From Ceratobasidium sp. AG-K (taxonomy: Eukaryota > Basidiomycota > Agaricomycetes > Cantharellales > Ceratobasidiaceae): a stretch of 64,000 nt of DNA. Within the stretch, counting starts at the first letter, position 1. Each line of letters begins with the position of its first letter. A program made the position numbers and the translations under genes. The stretch covers positions 4,748,571 to 4,812,570 of the forward strand of contig JAWNGF010000003.1 in assembly GCA_037039685.1 (NCBI GenBank), written 5' to 3'. Shown here piece after piece: positions 37,701 through 48,022 of the stretch. The notes below the pieces were generated by a model that worked only from the letters and a program-made list of their open reading frames with translations, did no database searches and was not told the origin of the DNA.

Positions 37701-37859
37701 GATGAAATCACGAGCATGGTAATGTTTCCACAAAACATATCGAACCGGGGCATCTGAGAGTTCCGGACTCTGGAGGATCCAGGCACAAACAGAGGATAAG
37801 GGTAACTTGCATGGAAATTTAAGTTCCTGGGGCCGCTTGTTAGGTGTGTGTTGCTCCAT
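34714..37859 (-). CDS. TKL-type protein kinase with a lineage-style N-terminal domain
   Basis: Start ATG 37859 (MEQHTPNKRPQELKFPCKLP). The first exon (37859-37088) encodes an N-terminal domain containing VLWKHYHARDFILLGFEHTG and WMRVERVSVQ, then a Pro repeat (SPPPSPPPSPPP). Later exons hold the kinase: HGCIDLTP, the glycine loop GGAFGDIWKG, VAVK with the Lys, VKHENIHELMGVTLFQGRLG, the catalytic-loop variant HGDIKG, a DFD in place of DFG (LSDFDYAVL), APELL and the C-lobe helices (CWRSQPLDRPTAQEV). A C-terminal tail (ELLLKIEDIATMSNEPDGHP) joins in phase and ends about 34714. The kinase Lys and the Asp of HGD are present, so activity is possible. I recall similar N-terminal segments only from Rhizoctonia-type kinases, an inference. 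Exon boundaries near 35380-35480 and the last exon are uncertain. Confidence 0.7.
37157..37192 (-). repeat. 12-bp repeat encoding SPPP
   Basis: About three 12-bp units (GGGCTCGGCGGG-like on the plus strand) encode three SPPP repeats in the first exon of the kinase. The repeat lies in frame and is a probable linker. Confidence 0.7.
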
Positions 37860-38653
37860 TCCGGAGAGGGGGTAGAACTTGGGGAAGAACAAAGGGGGAC
37901 CACGTTATGCGCGTGCACGTGCTTTTTTGCAGCTAACTTGACCTCGCTAAATCAAGATATTGTCGGACTGAGGCGAGTTGACATTTTGATGAAATCACGT
38001 GCCCCACGGACAGTGCTTTACGGTAGGATCAACTTATACGTAGTATATGCGCTACTATTCGGGTTTAAGCGGGGCACTAACGCTCACCGAAGTCTATAGG
38101 AGAGCCCTGGGCTTCAATCCAGTTTCTTGGGGCTTCTCTCCGGCCACCCCGCATGGGCGACCAAGGGATTGCGTGTGACCACTCTCGGGTCCACGCAGAC
38201 AAACGTCAGGCTTTGATGTGAATCAGTAAATAGAGCGCGCCCCGATTACCATATTCGCTAAGCCTGGAGCGGCTGCCGATCCCCCGACCGGGCAGGCCCA
38301 TTGAAAAGCATAATCGAGCTGATCAAACTGGGACGTCTATTGAATGAATCCATCGGCGGCACCGTGCCTTTTGCACGTTATGCGTGCACCCTACTATGAG
38401 AAAGGCCGCAGGAAATGTGCGGGCCGTCAAGCAAGGGCGTAGTGGCGTTGAAAATAGAGCCCGGATGGATTCACATAAACTGACGTGGTTGATTATGAAC
38501 TCGAGACAATGCATCGTGGGATGGGGATTTACGGTAATATTGAAAAAGCTTGTAGCGACAGCACAAAACGATTGAGATACGCATATGTGTACGAGGAAAC
38601 AGTCCATTATTTTGCTCAGAGAGTCCGGTGAATTGCTAAACTAATTGAAAGCC
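37860..38653. other. Intergenic between kinase start and laccase A end
   Basis: This 794-bp gap precedes the kinase start. CACGTG lies at 37916-37921 and 37996-38001, 57 and 137 bp upstream of that start. Other open frames are short and lack motifs. No repeat was recognised. Confidence 0.5.
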
Positions 38654-41008
38654 CTAATGGTCGAGAGCCATGCGAGCCTTGCGGGCGCTAGATGTTTGAC
38701 GCATGCCAACACGGTTAGCCTTGGGAGCGGGGAGCGAACGACGGCCGAGTGAACTCGACCAGACGTCAAGGCCAGCAGGAATGTTACTGCACATCTATAA
38801 GCAAAATAGGTTAGTTTACTGTGCGGATCTTAGGCCGCCAAAATACGCACCTCAGTATTGGCAGATGGAATGGTCATCTGGGCGATGGCATCAGGCTGGA
38901 CAATGACAACAGCAGCGAAGCCCTCAGCCAAGTGCCAGTCAATGTGGCAGTGCATGACTGTGAGGCGAACTATGAGAACTAACCGGAAACTTCAAGAAAT
39001 AAAAACTTACACCAGACACCTGGGTTGTCGGCGATGAAGCGGAAGACGGCCCACGTCCCGGCAGGGATAATGTGAGTGTCGCGACGGATCGGGTTGGTCG
39101 TGTTGTAGGTGAGGGTCTCAGCTTCAGCGAGGGTCAGGCTACCAGATCCTTCACCGACAATCCAGAAGGTCATGCCGTGCACTGTGGAGCGAAATCAGCA
39201 AACGATGCAGTGCATATATCCCGTGGTGGACTCACAATGGTAAGGGTGGTCGATGCCAGCGTCCAGGTTGTTGATGATCAGGTCAACCGCACCGACAGTA
39301 TCATAGACGACAGACGCAACGTTCGACGCGTTGACCGTGTTACCGGCGACCAGAGTGTGAAGCAGTGGCTGGTAGACCAAGTCCTTGAACTCCGTTCCGT
39401 TAACAGCGAACCCGGTGTCAAGGGTGCCGTCCGAGGCTTGCTTTAGAGAAAACGCGGTATTCATGATTGCACGCTGCACGACGGTGGTTGGCGCATCTTC
39501 GGCGACGATCGGAACCAGTGAAGAAGTGTCGATGTCAACACACTGTGCGTTGGCCACAACATCAGTCCAGTCGGACGTCGTCGGCTCGGCGGTGGTAGCG
39601 TCAGACGACCCAAGCTCATCAACATAGCGCACAATCGCGTAGGTCGTGTTCGAGAAGTCGTCGGGAAGAACAGTCAAGCACGCGGTGTTCATCTGCGCAC
39701 GGAACCAGTACGCATCGCCCACCGATCCGACGCTGGTGTCCACGATGACCGAGTAGCGCTGACCATTGTGGAACTTCAGCCTATGCAAAGCGCTGTTTGC
39801 CTCGCTGTACACCGGAGTGTCGTCAGCCTCGGTGACATTCAGAGTGTGGCCATCGATCGAGGTCCAGAACATAGCTACAGGGTAGAATCCGTAAGCACCA
39901 AATAGCACTACATACCAACTACCGGAGCTCACCATGAGATGCAGTGTTGATCAGGCGGAAGCGGTACTTCTTGTTTGGAACGACCTGGATCTCGAACGGC
40001 TTCTGGGTGAAGCAAGTGCTGCTGTTGCCGTAGGTATCACAGCCCCAGATACCCTGACCGTTGATGAGAGCGGAGTTGGGAGAAGGCGCGGCGATACTCT
40101 GCAAAACATAGTTAGAAAAGCCGCATGTATGCGCAGTGAGTAGTACGTACTCCGTGGTAGCCAGCCGACGACAACAATGCCTCGGTGATAACAGCTGAAG
40201 TGTCGTGGTACCAATCAGCAATGACTAGAATGCGGTCCTCATCGTAGTCGACACCACGAACGAGTGGATCGTCGGGCGAGTGAATGATAAGTGGCTAGTA
40301 AGAATGCGTTACAGGGGGCGGGGGAATCATATGTTCAAATCAAAACGTACCCCGTGTATACCGTCGGCGAGCTGAGTCGATGCATGCGCGCTAGTTGTCG
40401 AGTTTCAGTCACGTTCTCACTTTATACAGCCATTCTGTACTCACTGCCACCAGTAGGTACCGTACTGTCCGGTAACCGTGAACTCGTACGTGAAGCTAGA
40501 GCCAGCCGGGATTGGGCACTGAGTGATACCAGCAGGTCCGTCCATCCAGGGAGTGCTGTTCTGGAACAAGCCGTGCCAGTGGATAGTCGTACCAGTGCTG
40601 AGATCGTTTTGGACATTGACAATAATAGTGTCACCCTCGTTTGCCTCGATGGTAGGACCAGGGTATTGACCTAAGAGCGAGAATAATGAGTGTATGCTTG
40701 ACACGGGTGGTGTGATACGACTTACCGTTGACGACCAACATGGGGCGGTAGTAGCCATCAGGCGAACCAGTCATGGTTGCGACGGTCCAATCGTAGGTGC
40801 GAGTCGCAGGCACATTGGTGATGACAAAGTCACTGCTGAGAGTGAGCTGGCTGAGGGCCTGAGTGACGGTTGTCGCCGCTGCGGTAACAGTGGTGGTCGC
40901 TGATGTCGCGGTGGCCGTAGTAGTAGTTGCAGTTGTAGTGGTTTGAGCGAGTGTGAGCCCGAAGCACATGGCGAGAGCGCCGAATACGGCGGGACGAGGC
41001 AAAAGCAT
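38654..41008 (-). CDS. Laccase A (multicopper oxidase)
   Basis: Start ATG 41008 ([20 protein letters not shown], a signal peptide), stop 38654-38656 after MALDH. After the signal comes a Thr/Ala-rich segment (a probable O-glycosylated spacer). All four copper blocks are present: IHWHGLFQN (L1), the split [13 protein letters not shown] (L2, His completed across an intron), HPYHLHGMTF (L3) and [12 protein letters not shown] (L4). Ten His and one Cys match copper ligands, and Phe at the L4 axial position is typical of high-potential enzymes. Laccases oxidise phenols with O2 outside the cell. Nine exons match those of laccase B, which lies inverted at 55408-57770. The exon 4 to exon 6 part is nearly identical between the two (see findings). 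Length is about 640 residues, longer than the usual ~520. Confidence 0.93.
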
Positions 41009-42060
41009 GATTAAAGACAGTAGTCGCAAGTGGTAAGAGTGAGTCCGCTCAAAAGGAAAGTAGTCCGCTGAAGAGTCCGTTGAAACCTCGGAGGATGCTG
41101 GAACAGTGAGGCGGTTGCGCGCCTTTAAGTAGTGGTCACACACACATTGAGATGCATACTGATTTGTATAGTTATCGTGGAAGGATACCGGCCGGCTGCG
41201 CACATACTGCTCATGGAACGCTCAGTACGGACACGGGAATCCTGGCGGAACAATCAAGCATATCCAACAACTCCCGATCTTCTTTCCTGGTCAAGCGATT
41301 GCTTTGTTCCGTCACCGGTCCGGTTCCAATCATAGTAACAACAACGCCGAGGAGATGCAAATCATGAGCGGCATGTTGTAATTGGGTAATTCAGATTGTT
41401 GTTGCCGAGAGAGGTAAAGCTGCGGACAGAAGAGATGGGAAGAATCGTACTGCGGCGGACGCCCCGCCCTCGCCGCTCTTTGAACGGTGGCTGAAATGCC
41501 GAAGGATTACGCAGTTGTAAATACGGGGAAGAAGTCTGATTTGTTGCTACCCAGATAGCAACCGTTGTGTGTCAAGCTCACAGCATCGGAAAATACTGAC
41601 ACGCTGCTAGTCGGATTGTGTCTCGAGATACTTTTGGTTTCGGCTACCGCAGGACGTATCCCAGACAAGTAGAGTTTGGAAGAGAAGAGCTATTGAGTTA
41701 TCAAATCTTGATAGGCTTTCGGCAAGCCGCAGCACAACTTGAAAACAAAGCGTAGCCAAATGCTTGACGGGAGTTCCGTCCTGTTCCTTGAATTAAGGAA
41801 TCGATCAGAAAGTCGATCAAGGCAGCAAGCTGGTGATTGTTGAAGTTCATTTCGGTTTGCCGGCAACGTGACCGAGCTACAATGAAATGACGTCACAAGA
41901 TCGCCGATCATCACTTGATAGATATAGACCAACCATTTCACGGTTTTGAGTTTGCGCTCAGACTAGTATCGCGCAAGTATGCGGGTTCACTAGCTAAATC
42001 ATTGATGTTCATATGGAGGTTAAGAATACATAGTTTTTCCTAGCACTCAAGTCTATTGGC
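41009..42060. other. Upstream region of laccase A and intergenic
   Basis: These 1052 bp contain the laccase A upstream region (to about 41500) and the 3' region of the PDX3 gene. I see no second gene. No TATA element as clear as the one at laccase B was found: the nearest AT-rich motif is CTTAAAG about 110 bp upstream of the start. Confidence 0.5.
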
Positions 42061-42821
42061 TTATGGAGCCAGGCGTTCGATTACCCAATCGTCCGAGTCA
42101 GACTTTCGCAAATATCGAACTCGGTCGTGAAGACGGTTTGGCTGCCCTTGCCAGAATTCGACCTCTCTGGAATAAACGATTAACAAGTGCCTGAAATTAA
42201 CAGTTAAACGGTGTCTTACTGCGGGACAATGCGCCATCCACCCCAAAATTCAGGACGTGGTACCTCCACGGCGGCCGACGTATCAAATCGTTTCTCAGTT
42301 TCGGCCAGCCGTTTAGCCACTTCGTCCTCTTGCACCACGGTGCTCTGCGGACTCGCCCACGCGCCCAACCGGCTTCCCAAAGGCCGACTGGCGAAATACT
42401 CGTCGCTCTCCTGAGAATCAACTTTTTCGACCTTTCCGACAACTCGAACCTGCCGATGAACCTCCCGCCAGTAGAAAGCAATCGACGCGTAAGGATTCGC
42501 GTGGAGTTCCTTGGACTTGCGGGAGTCGTAGTTTGTAAAGAACACGAACCCGTGAGAATCGGCTTGCTTGAGGAGTACAAAACGCGTGGATGGTACGCCT
42601 TGAGGCGAGGAGGTTGAAATGGCCATCGCCTCTGGCTCGTGAACGACGGATTTCCCGGGTTGGTCAGGGTGGGGTGCGGCGGCTGCCTTGAACCATTGTT
42701 TGAATTGGTCGATTGGATTGGGCAGCACCGCCGAAGGAGAGAGATGCGAAGGACTCTCGTACTGGACGTGGGACGTGACACGAATGCTGCCAGAGTCCTC
42801 TGTGGGGATGTCGATATTCAT
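42061..42821 (-). CDS. PDX3: Pyridoxamine 5'-phosphate oxidase
   Basis: Two exons: 42821-42220 and 42166-42061, joined in phase. Start [20 protein letters not shown]. The conserved core reads [52 protein letters not shown], the [12 protein letters not shown] strand, then [18 protein letters not shown] and the ending [13 protein letters not shown]. These are the FMN-binding and active-site blocks of the family, which makes pyridoxal 5'-phosphate from pyridoxamine or pyridoxine phosphate. About 235 residues, near the yeast Pdx3 length. The frame is open upstream to an in-frame ATG at 43016, which would add 65 basic residues (MRIYSSHISAISHNPFATRS...), possibly a mitochondrial presequence. It faces SLX1 (divergent). 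Confidence 0.93.
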
Positions 42822-43016
42822 TTTTAGTGATTTGGCACAAGTGTGAAATGGGTGGCGGGATGGTGTAAATGAGCGGGGCCAAGTACGACTGTTGTCAGTC
42901 TGAGAGTGGACCACTAAAAGGTTCCTAGGGATAGCGTTCCAGAGATTAGATGGACGAGAGCGAGTTGCGAATGGGTTATGTGATATGGCGCTGATATGAC
43001 TCGAGTAGATTCGCAT

Positions 43017-43362
43017 GTACAAATTGAACAGGCCCGGGCGGAACAATGCGTCTGATTGACAAAGGTTCCTATGATTCAGTTTTTATAGTAATAAAATAGA
43101 TGGCGCACGTGTATAAGTGACTGGTCGTTCGAGTCGTTAGCCCGTCGCTGTCGGTGATGGAAGTTCAGCGCAGGTGATCGGCCTCACGCGATCGATCTCC
43201 AAATTACCACCACGTGACTATGACTCGTCGCGCTCTCAACGCGTCTCCAGGCTGCTCTGAGCGCGACCTGAACAACAATACCCATCGATTCTTAGATTTC
43301 TTGGACATACTTGCGTCATATTTTTTATTAATCATTTCTGGGAATAATTAACCACAATTATA
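43017..43362. promoter_or_regulatory. Divergent PDX3/SLX1 promoter with two E-boxes
   Basis: This 346-bp spacer lies between two divergent starts (PDX3 and SLX1). CACGTG occurs at 43106-43111 and again at 43211-43216 (CACGTGAC), about 105 bp apart. No TATA element is obvious. Confidence 0.5.
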
Positions 43363-45304
43363 ATGGCATCTCGCTCAACTCTGGGTGCTAACCAACATGT
43401 CATCCCCGTGAGTGTGGCATTTCTCTGCCTGATACTTGCTCAAGCTAACGGTACCGTTTCAAGCCGTTCTACGCGTGTTATCTTCTCAAGTCAATCAAAA
43501 CAAAATCTGCTCGCTCAACCTACGTTGGGAGTACACCCGACCCACCGCGCCGCCTTCGACAGCACAACGGAGAGTTGACTCAAGGGGCTTACAAGACGCG
43601 TCGGGGTAGGCCGTGGGTGATGACTATGATTGTACACGGGTTTCCCTCGAAGCTTGCTGCTCTACAGGTGCGCCACGTTTCGCCCCGCCCCTCCCTTGAA
43701 CTCTAAATTGCTGATATATCTTTGGTAGTTCGAGTGGGCTTGGCAACATCCTTACATGTCTAGGCATCTACGAGTGTCCTCCGTTACCAAACAAGGGAAA
43801 CAAACATTTTCTCAAATTTTCAAACGAGACGGCAAGGCGAATTTGTTGAAAACCAAGATCTTGTGAGTGCCTCTCCCCTCTTGGAAAGATTGATGCCAAA
43901 TCGGGTGCTACTGTAGGGTCGCCCGTAGTATGCTACCAATTCAGCCGTATAGTACTTGGCCTTTGCATATCAAGTTTTTCACCAAGGAGGCGAAACAACT
44001 ATGGGACGAAGTTCAACAACCTGGACTGGATACACCGTTGCCCCTTGGATTCACCTACTCAGAAGAATATGAAGGCGTAGATGGGAAAGCGATTTCAAAC
44101 ACAGAGTCACAATATTGCGGTGCTCGCACGGGTCCCATAGATGTCAAAGATAGTATGTTCGAAGAGTTCCGCTACTCTGTTATCGCTGAAACTGAATTTA
44201 AAAAGCTGGGTTTACCCTCGCTCATATCGATAAGTATCAATCGTTAGTGAACCATGGCGCACGGCACTCGTGCTCAATATGTTATTCCGAAATCAACGTA
44301 AAACGCATGGTAGGTATACCGCATTTTCTTCAATCATCAATTAAACTTACGTTGTACTGCAGGAGCATCTGAGCGTGGCGCTCTGTCCAAATTCGTCATG
44401 TACGGCTGCATCCCATCTCACTTGTCTTGCCCGATCTTTTCGTAAACATTCGAGCAATCCCCCTACTCTCATCCCGCGGGGAGGTATATGCAAGGAATGC
44501 AACAAATACACATTATGGGGCGACGTCATTCGTGGATGCTACCGGCGTGCAAGAGGCGGCCTCGAGCAACCCGCCTCGGATGAGGAATCCGACGACCAGG
44601 AGAGCGTTGATGAAGATCTATCTCAACACATGGATAACCTCCAAATCGACAGCTCGCCGCGCAAGCAAGCTAAACGAAGGTCCCCGTCCCCAACTATAGC
44701 CAAAGCCTCAGGGTCGAAATCGAAGGTGACGAAACAGAGTATCAAGAGGACTAGGGTGGTTGCACACGACTCGGATGTGGAGGATTTCGCGGCAGAAATG
44801 GATGCTATCGTATGCGATACCGAGGATGAGGAGTCCCCTTCGAACAGTCGCCCGATTCCTCCCAAACCGTCTCGCAAGAAGCAACCTACGGCAGAGAAGG
44901 GCCGAACTCGACAGGCTGGCTCTCCGAAGAAGAATATGTCCGCTCCAGTCGAGGATTTCGATGAGGCTCTTCGAGCATTGGATAACCTCTCTCTTGGAGG
45001 GCCACCTCCGACAATAGACAAACAAAAGAGGCCAACTAAGTCTGTCACAACGGGTTCCGGAGCTCCCGCCTCCAAGTCAACCAAGGCAAAACCGAGGCCC
45101 AAGACGAAATCAAAGCCTACAGTAGAACAACCCGAACCTAAAACGAGTCGAAACCCCGCTGGTATTAATAAATCTAAGTGGGTGGATATTCCAAATGACG
45201 ATACGGTTGGAGGCGTAGTACCTTTTGGTGGGAGTGAGAACGTTAACGCCTCCAGACCGCGCCGAAGAAGTCCTTCTCCCGAGTACATAGATATAGGGAT
45301 TTGA
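43363..45304 (+). CDS. SLX1: Structure-specific endonuclease subunit SLX1
   Basis: Start ATG 43363 ([15 protein letters not shown]), joined in phase to [11 protein letters not shown]. The GIY-YIG block is [24 protein letters not shown], with the catalytic Arg and the [20 protein letters not shown] segment. The Glu lies in [14 protein letters not shown]. An intron with phase 1 joins EFKKL to [18 protein letters not shown]. The zinc-binding region is CSIC...CPNSSC...SHLTCLA...[16 protein letters not shown], as in Slx1 RING-like domains. After this a 230-residue Ser/Lys/Pro-rich tail (44560-45304) carries many Asp/Glu and Lys clusters. The partner Slx4 is needed for activity on branched DNA. The tail is longer than in yeast Slx1. 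All catalytic residues are present. Confidence 0.92.
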
Positions 45305-45586
45305 CCTCCTTACTGCTTCCAGTTAATGTCACTTTATTATTGCTAAATTCACAGAGCCCGGCTTAATGCACGCTACTTGTCTTTTAATACCGCCCGACGA
45401 TGTATAGGATAGGGAATGCTTAAAAATCGGGATTGGTTTGATCGATATGCTACTGGTAGTTGCAAGAAGCAAGTCATGTCTGGCGGCGCGGTATTGCAGA
45501 AGCCGGGCCTTTTAGGTCACTAAGGCGTTACTCACCGGATGGTACCAGTTGAAACGTACTTAGAGTGAGCGACTACTGCAGCACCC

Positions 45587-45826
45587 ATGCAGATCGATAG
45601 GTCGCAACGATGCAACCGCGTTGGTGCCTACCTGGAACGCGCACTCGATATACCACTGCACCTATGCATCAATGGCAAAAGCCCTATTACGGATCAAGGG
45701 CCGAAAATGCTAGCTGTCTGTTTGTGCCCACATCTTCAAGACGTTAGGGTTATTTCTCTTGGAGGGTTTCGGCTGCGTCGTAGGGAGGGGGCAAAATTCA
45801 GTCCAAGATACGTAGACGCTCCCTGA
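45587..45826 (+). pseudogene. F-box protein fragment
   Basis: An 80-codon stretch matches only the middle part of the neighbouring F-box paralogs. It reads CNRVGAYLERALDIPLHLCI, then DQGPKMLAVCLCPHLQDVRV. The related copy at 48023 has CKRVGAYLEWAQGTPLCITI and DQCLEMITALLHPHLGQAGA at the same spacing. No F-box and no C-terminal half accompany it, so it is a truncated relic. Confidence 0.7.
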
Positions 45827-46050
45827 TGTTATCGAACGCTCGAAAGTGGCCTTAAAATTTAACAAGTGTAACCGTAGTTTGTTGACGCATATAGGCGAGA
45901 AGTCATGGGGCGCGTATGCGCTTGCTATAAGTATCGCTTTGTAATCTCAGTTTGATCATAACCGCCATCACACTCCTCCCTACGCCGACCTTGCGCCCGC
46001 ATTCGAACGTGGGTATTGCAGACTCGATTATACTTGCTCTGTAGAACTTC

Positions 46051-47637
46051 ATGGATAATAGCCCGCTGAGCTCCCCGCAGAAGCGGGAAGCTGGTCTGTT
46101 GGGTCTACAGGACACAATCCAATACCACACTGGCCACGCCACCGAGCCTGATGCCCGGAACCCTAGTCATACACTCGGGGCAACTGCTCCCACAACAAAA
46201 TTCCAGGCGTGCAGGCCACAGGAAACCCAAGAGATCATACCAAACCAAATTGATCCGCTCGACAAACTGCCACTAGACCTTGTTTATCGAATTTTCTCTC
46301 TTGTCGTCGGTCAACAACAGTATGCCACGTTCGATACCAATACGTCACACCACTTGGATTCTCGTGTCCTGTACGACCGTCGATCTTTGCTGACTCTTAC
46401 CCAAGTATGCAATCGCTGGCGAACATTTGTAACTTCTACCCCCTCTTTTTGGACGTATATCGGCATCGTCGTATCTACGTTCAAGAAGACGGCCAACACT
46501 TGCGACTGTATTAATGCTTACTTTGACCGAGCTTGGAATATGCCTTCATGCATCAGTATTGACGGCACAAAGTCAATCGATGGTGGAAGCTGGGCTATGA
46601 TTGCTGATTGTTTACGCCCACACCTCAAACATGCTGGAGTACTTTGCTTCCAAAGAATTCATAGAGGCAAGATTGTCCAAAACTTTTTTTCCCTGTGGTT
46701 CGCATGTGGACGTCCCGGCTCAGTCCACACCCTTGTCCTTCACGGAGAGCGGCGGGAACTGCTCGAAATAAAATCAGACCTAAATCTCAAGACACCAACT
46801 CAAAGCCAGCAGGAACTCGAATCCTTCCTAGAGCCCATTCGGGTACTTCGCCTGGTCAAAGCTCACTTTAACTGGGACAGCCCGGTGTACCATAACCTTG
46901 TTGTCTTTGAGCTTCGCGATCTGGAACATTACAAAGGGCCGACGGCGCCTGAGTTTCTTCACATCCTTGTCTCTTGCCCGCACTTGCACACACTTATTAT
47001 CGGGAAAATGAATTTTCAACATTCCGACCTGCTACCCACTCAGCCTGTCAAACTGAAGGCTCTTCAACGCTTCGAGATTAACGACGCAGACGCACATGTC
47101 TTATCCATGCTATTACCACTGATTCTCTGCCAATCGAATTGTTTGAGTATTCAATTCAACATATTAGGGATATGCTGGCCAGGTCGCGATGAGATGATCC
47201 AATCATTCCTCGCACGCAACCACGTCACAAGTTTATACGTTCGCTTGGACTCGTATGTCAGCATTAGTTTTGTGACCGTGTACCTGTCTTCAGTCCCCAA
47301 TCTACAGACCCTCTTCCTCCATTGTTCTCGGATGGCTATAGGGAATCTTACGACAGTGTTTCTACCCCCCTTGAACCCAGATTCCGGGAACACTTTCCAT
47401 TGTCCCAAGCTTCACACTCTTAATCTCATCAACGTAGAAATTGATGTTGCAGACTTGCAAGACCTCCTTGAGCGGCATCCGACAATTGGCAGGTTGAGGC
47501 TCTTGGGCTGTCAATTTATGCGCTATAGTGAAGCTCAGGTTCTGTCCTGGTTGAGGCCTTTCGTAGGGAACGTTCTGTCTGAATCGGATTTCTCTGTAGA
47601 ATTTAATTCATTTTACGATATCGATACGACATCGTGA
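46051..47637 (+). CDS. F-box / leucine-rich protein, intact
   Basis: Single exon of 528 residues, ATG 46051 (MDNSPLSSPQKREAGLLGLQ). The F-box-like core is at about residues 70-140: DKLPLDLVYRIFSLVVGQQQ, ending with LTLTQVCNRWRTFVTSTPSF and a following WTYIG. Leucine-rich stretches follow: GRPGSVHTLVLHG, a block ending FLHILVSCPHLHTLIIG, VPNLQTLFLHC and LHTLNLINVE. The three local paralogs share this architecture (6445-8078, 45587-45826, 48023-49618). Such proteins couple targets to an SCF ubiquitin ligase; the target is unknown. It is the only intact copy here. Confidence 0.8.
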   Translation: MDNSPLSSPQKREAGLLGLQDTIQYHTGHATEPDARNPSHTLGATAPTTKFQACRPQETQEIIPNQIDPLDKLPLDLVYRIFSLVVGQQQYATFDTNTSHHLDSRVLYDRRSLLTLTQVCNRWRTFVTSTPSFWTYIGIVVSTFKKTANTCDCINAYFDRAWNMPSCISIDGTKSIDGGSWAMIADCLRPHLKHAGVLCFQRIHRGKIVQNFFSLWFACGRPGSVHTLVLHGERRELLEIKSDLNLKTPTQSQQELESFLEPIRVLRLVKAHFNWDSPVYHNLVVFELRDLEHYKGPTAPEFLHILVSCPHLHTLIIGKMNFQHSDLLPTQPVKLKALQRFEINDADAHVLSMLLPLILCQSNCLSIQFNILGICWPGRDEMIQSFLARNHVTSLYVRLDSYVSISFVTVYLSSVPNLQTLFLHCSRMAIGNLTTVFLPPLNPDSGNTFHCPKLHTLNLINVEIDVADLQDLLERHPTIGRLRLLGCQFMRYSEAQVLSWLRPFVGNVLSESDFSVEFNSFYDIDTTS

Positions 47638-48022
47638 TATATAGTTTAATCTTGCTCCTCAATTCATGATAATATTACCCATGTCTTACTATGGCCGCAA
47701 TGTATGATTTCGAATCTCAACGCGTCGCAAGTCAGCACTATAAAAGGTACTAGGTGCTAGGACGGTGACCGAATATTGGCGAATGGGCGCGCATACACGG
47801 TGTGTTCTGGGAGCTCACGGGGTTATTTTCACATATGCATATTGTTGCTGAGTCATGCAACAAACCACCTGCCGACCAGTATTTCGTAATAATTGAATGG
47901 TTACAAGCACTATCCACACTCTTCCCTAGCTCGCTACAACATTGCTCCTGTAGCTAACTTTTCCAAAGCCCAGGTTTCTCGCCACTTTTTGTAATTGCGT
48001 TAATCCTAAACAACCTGACTTG
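47638..48022. other. Intergenic between F-box copies
   Basis: These 385 bp separate two tandem paralogs in the same direction. I see no gene, repeat or RNA. AT-rich patches are present near 47820-47900. Confidence 0.5.
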
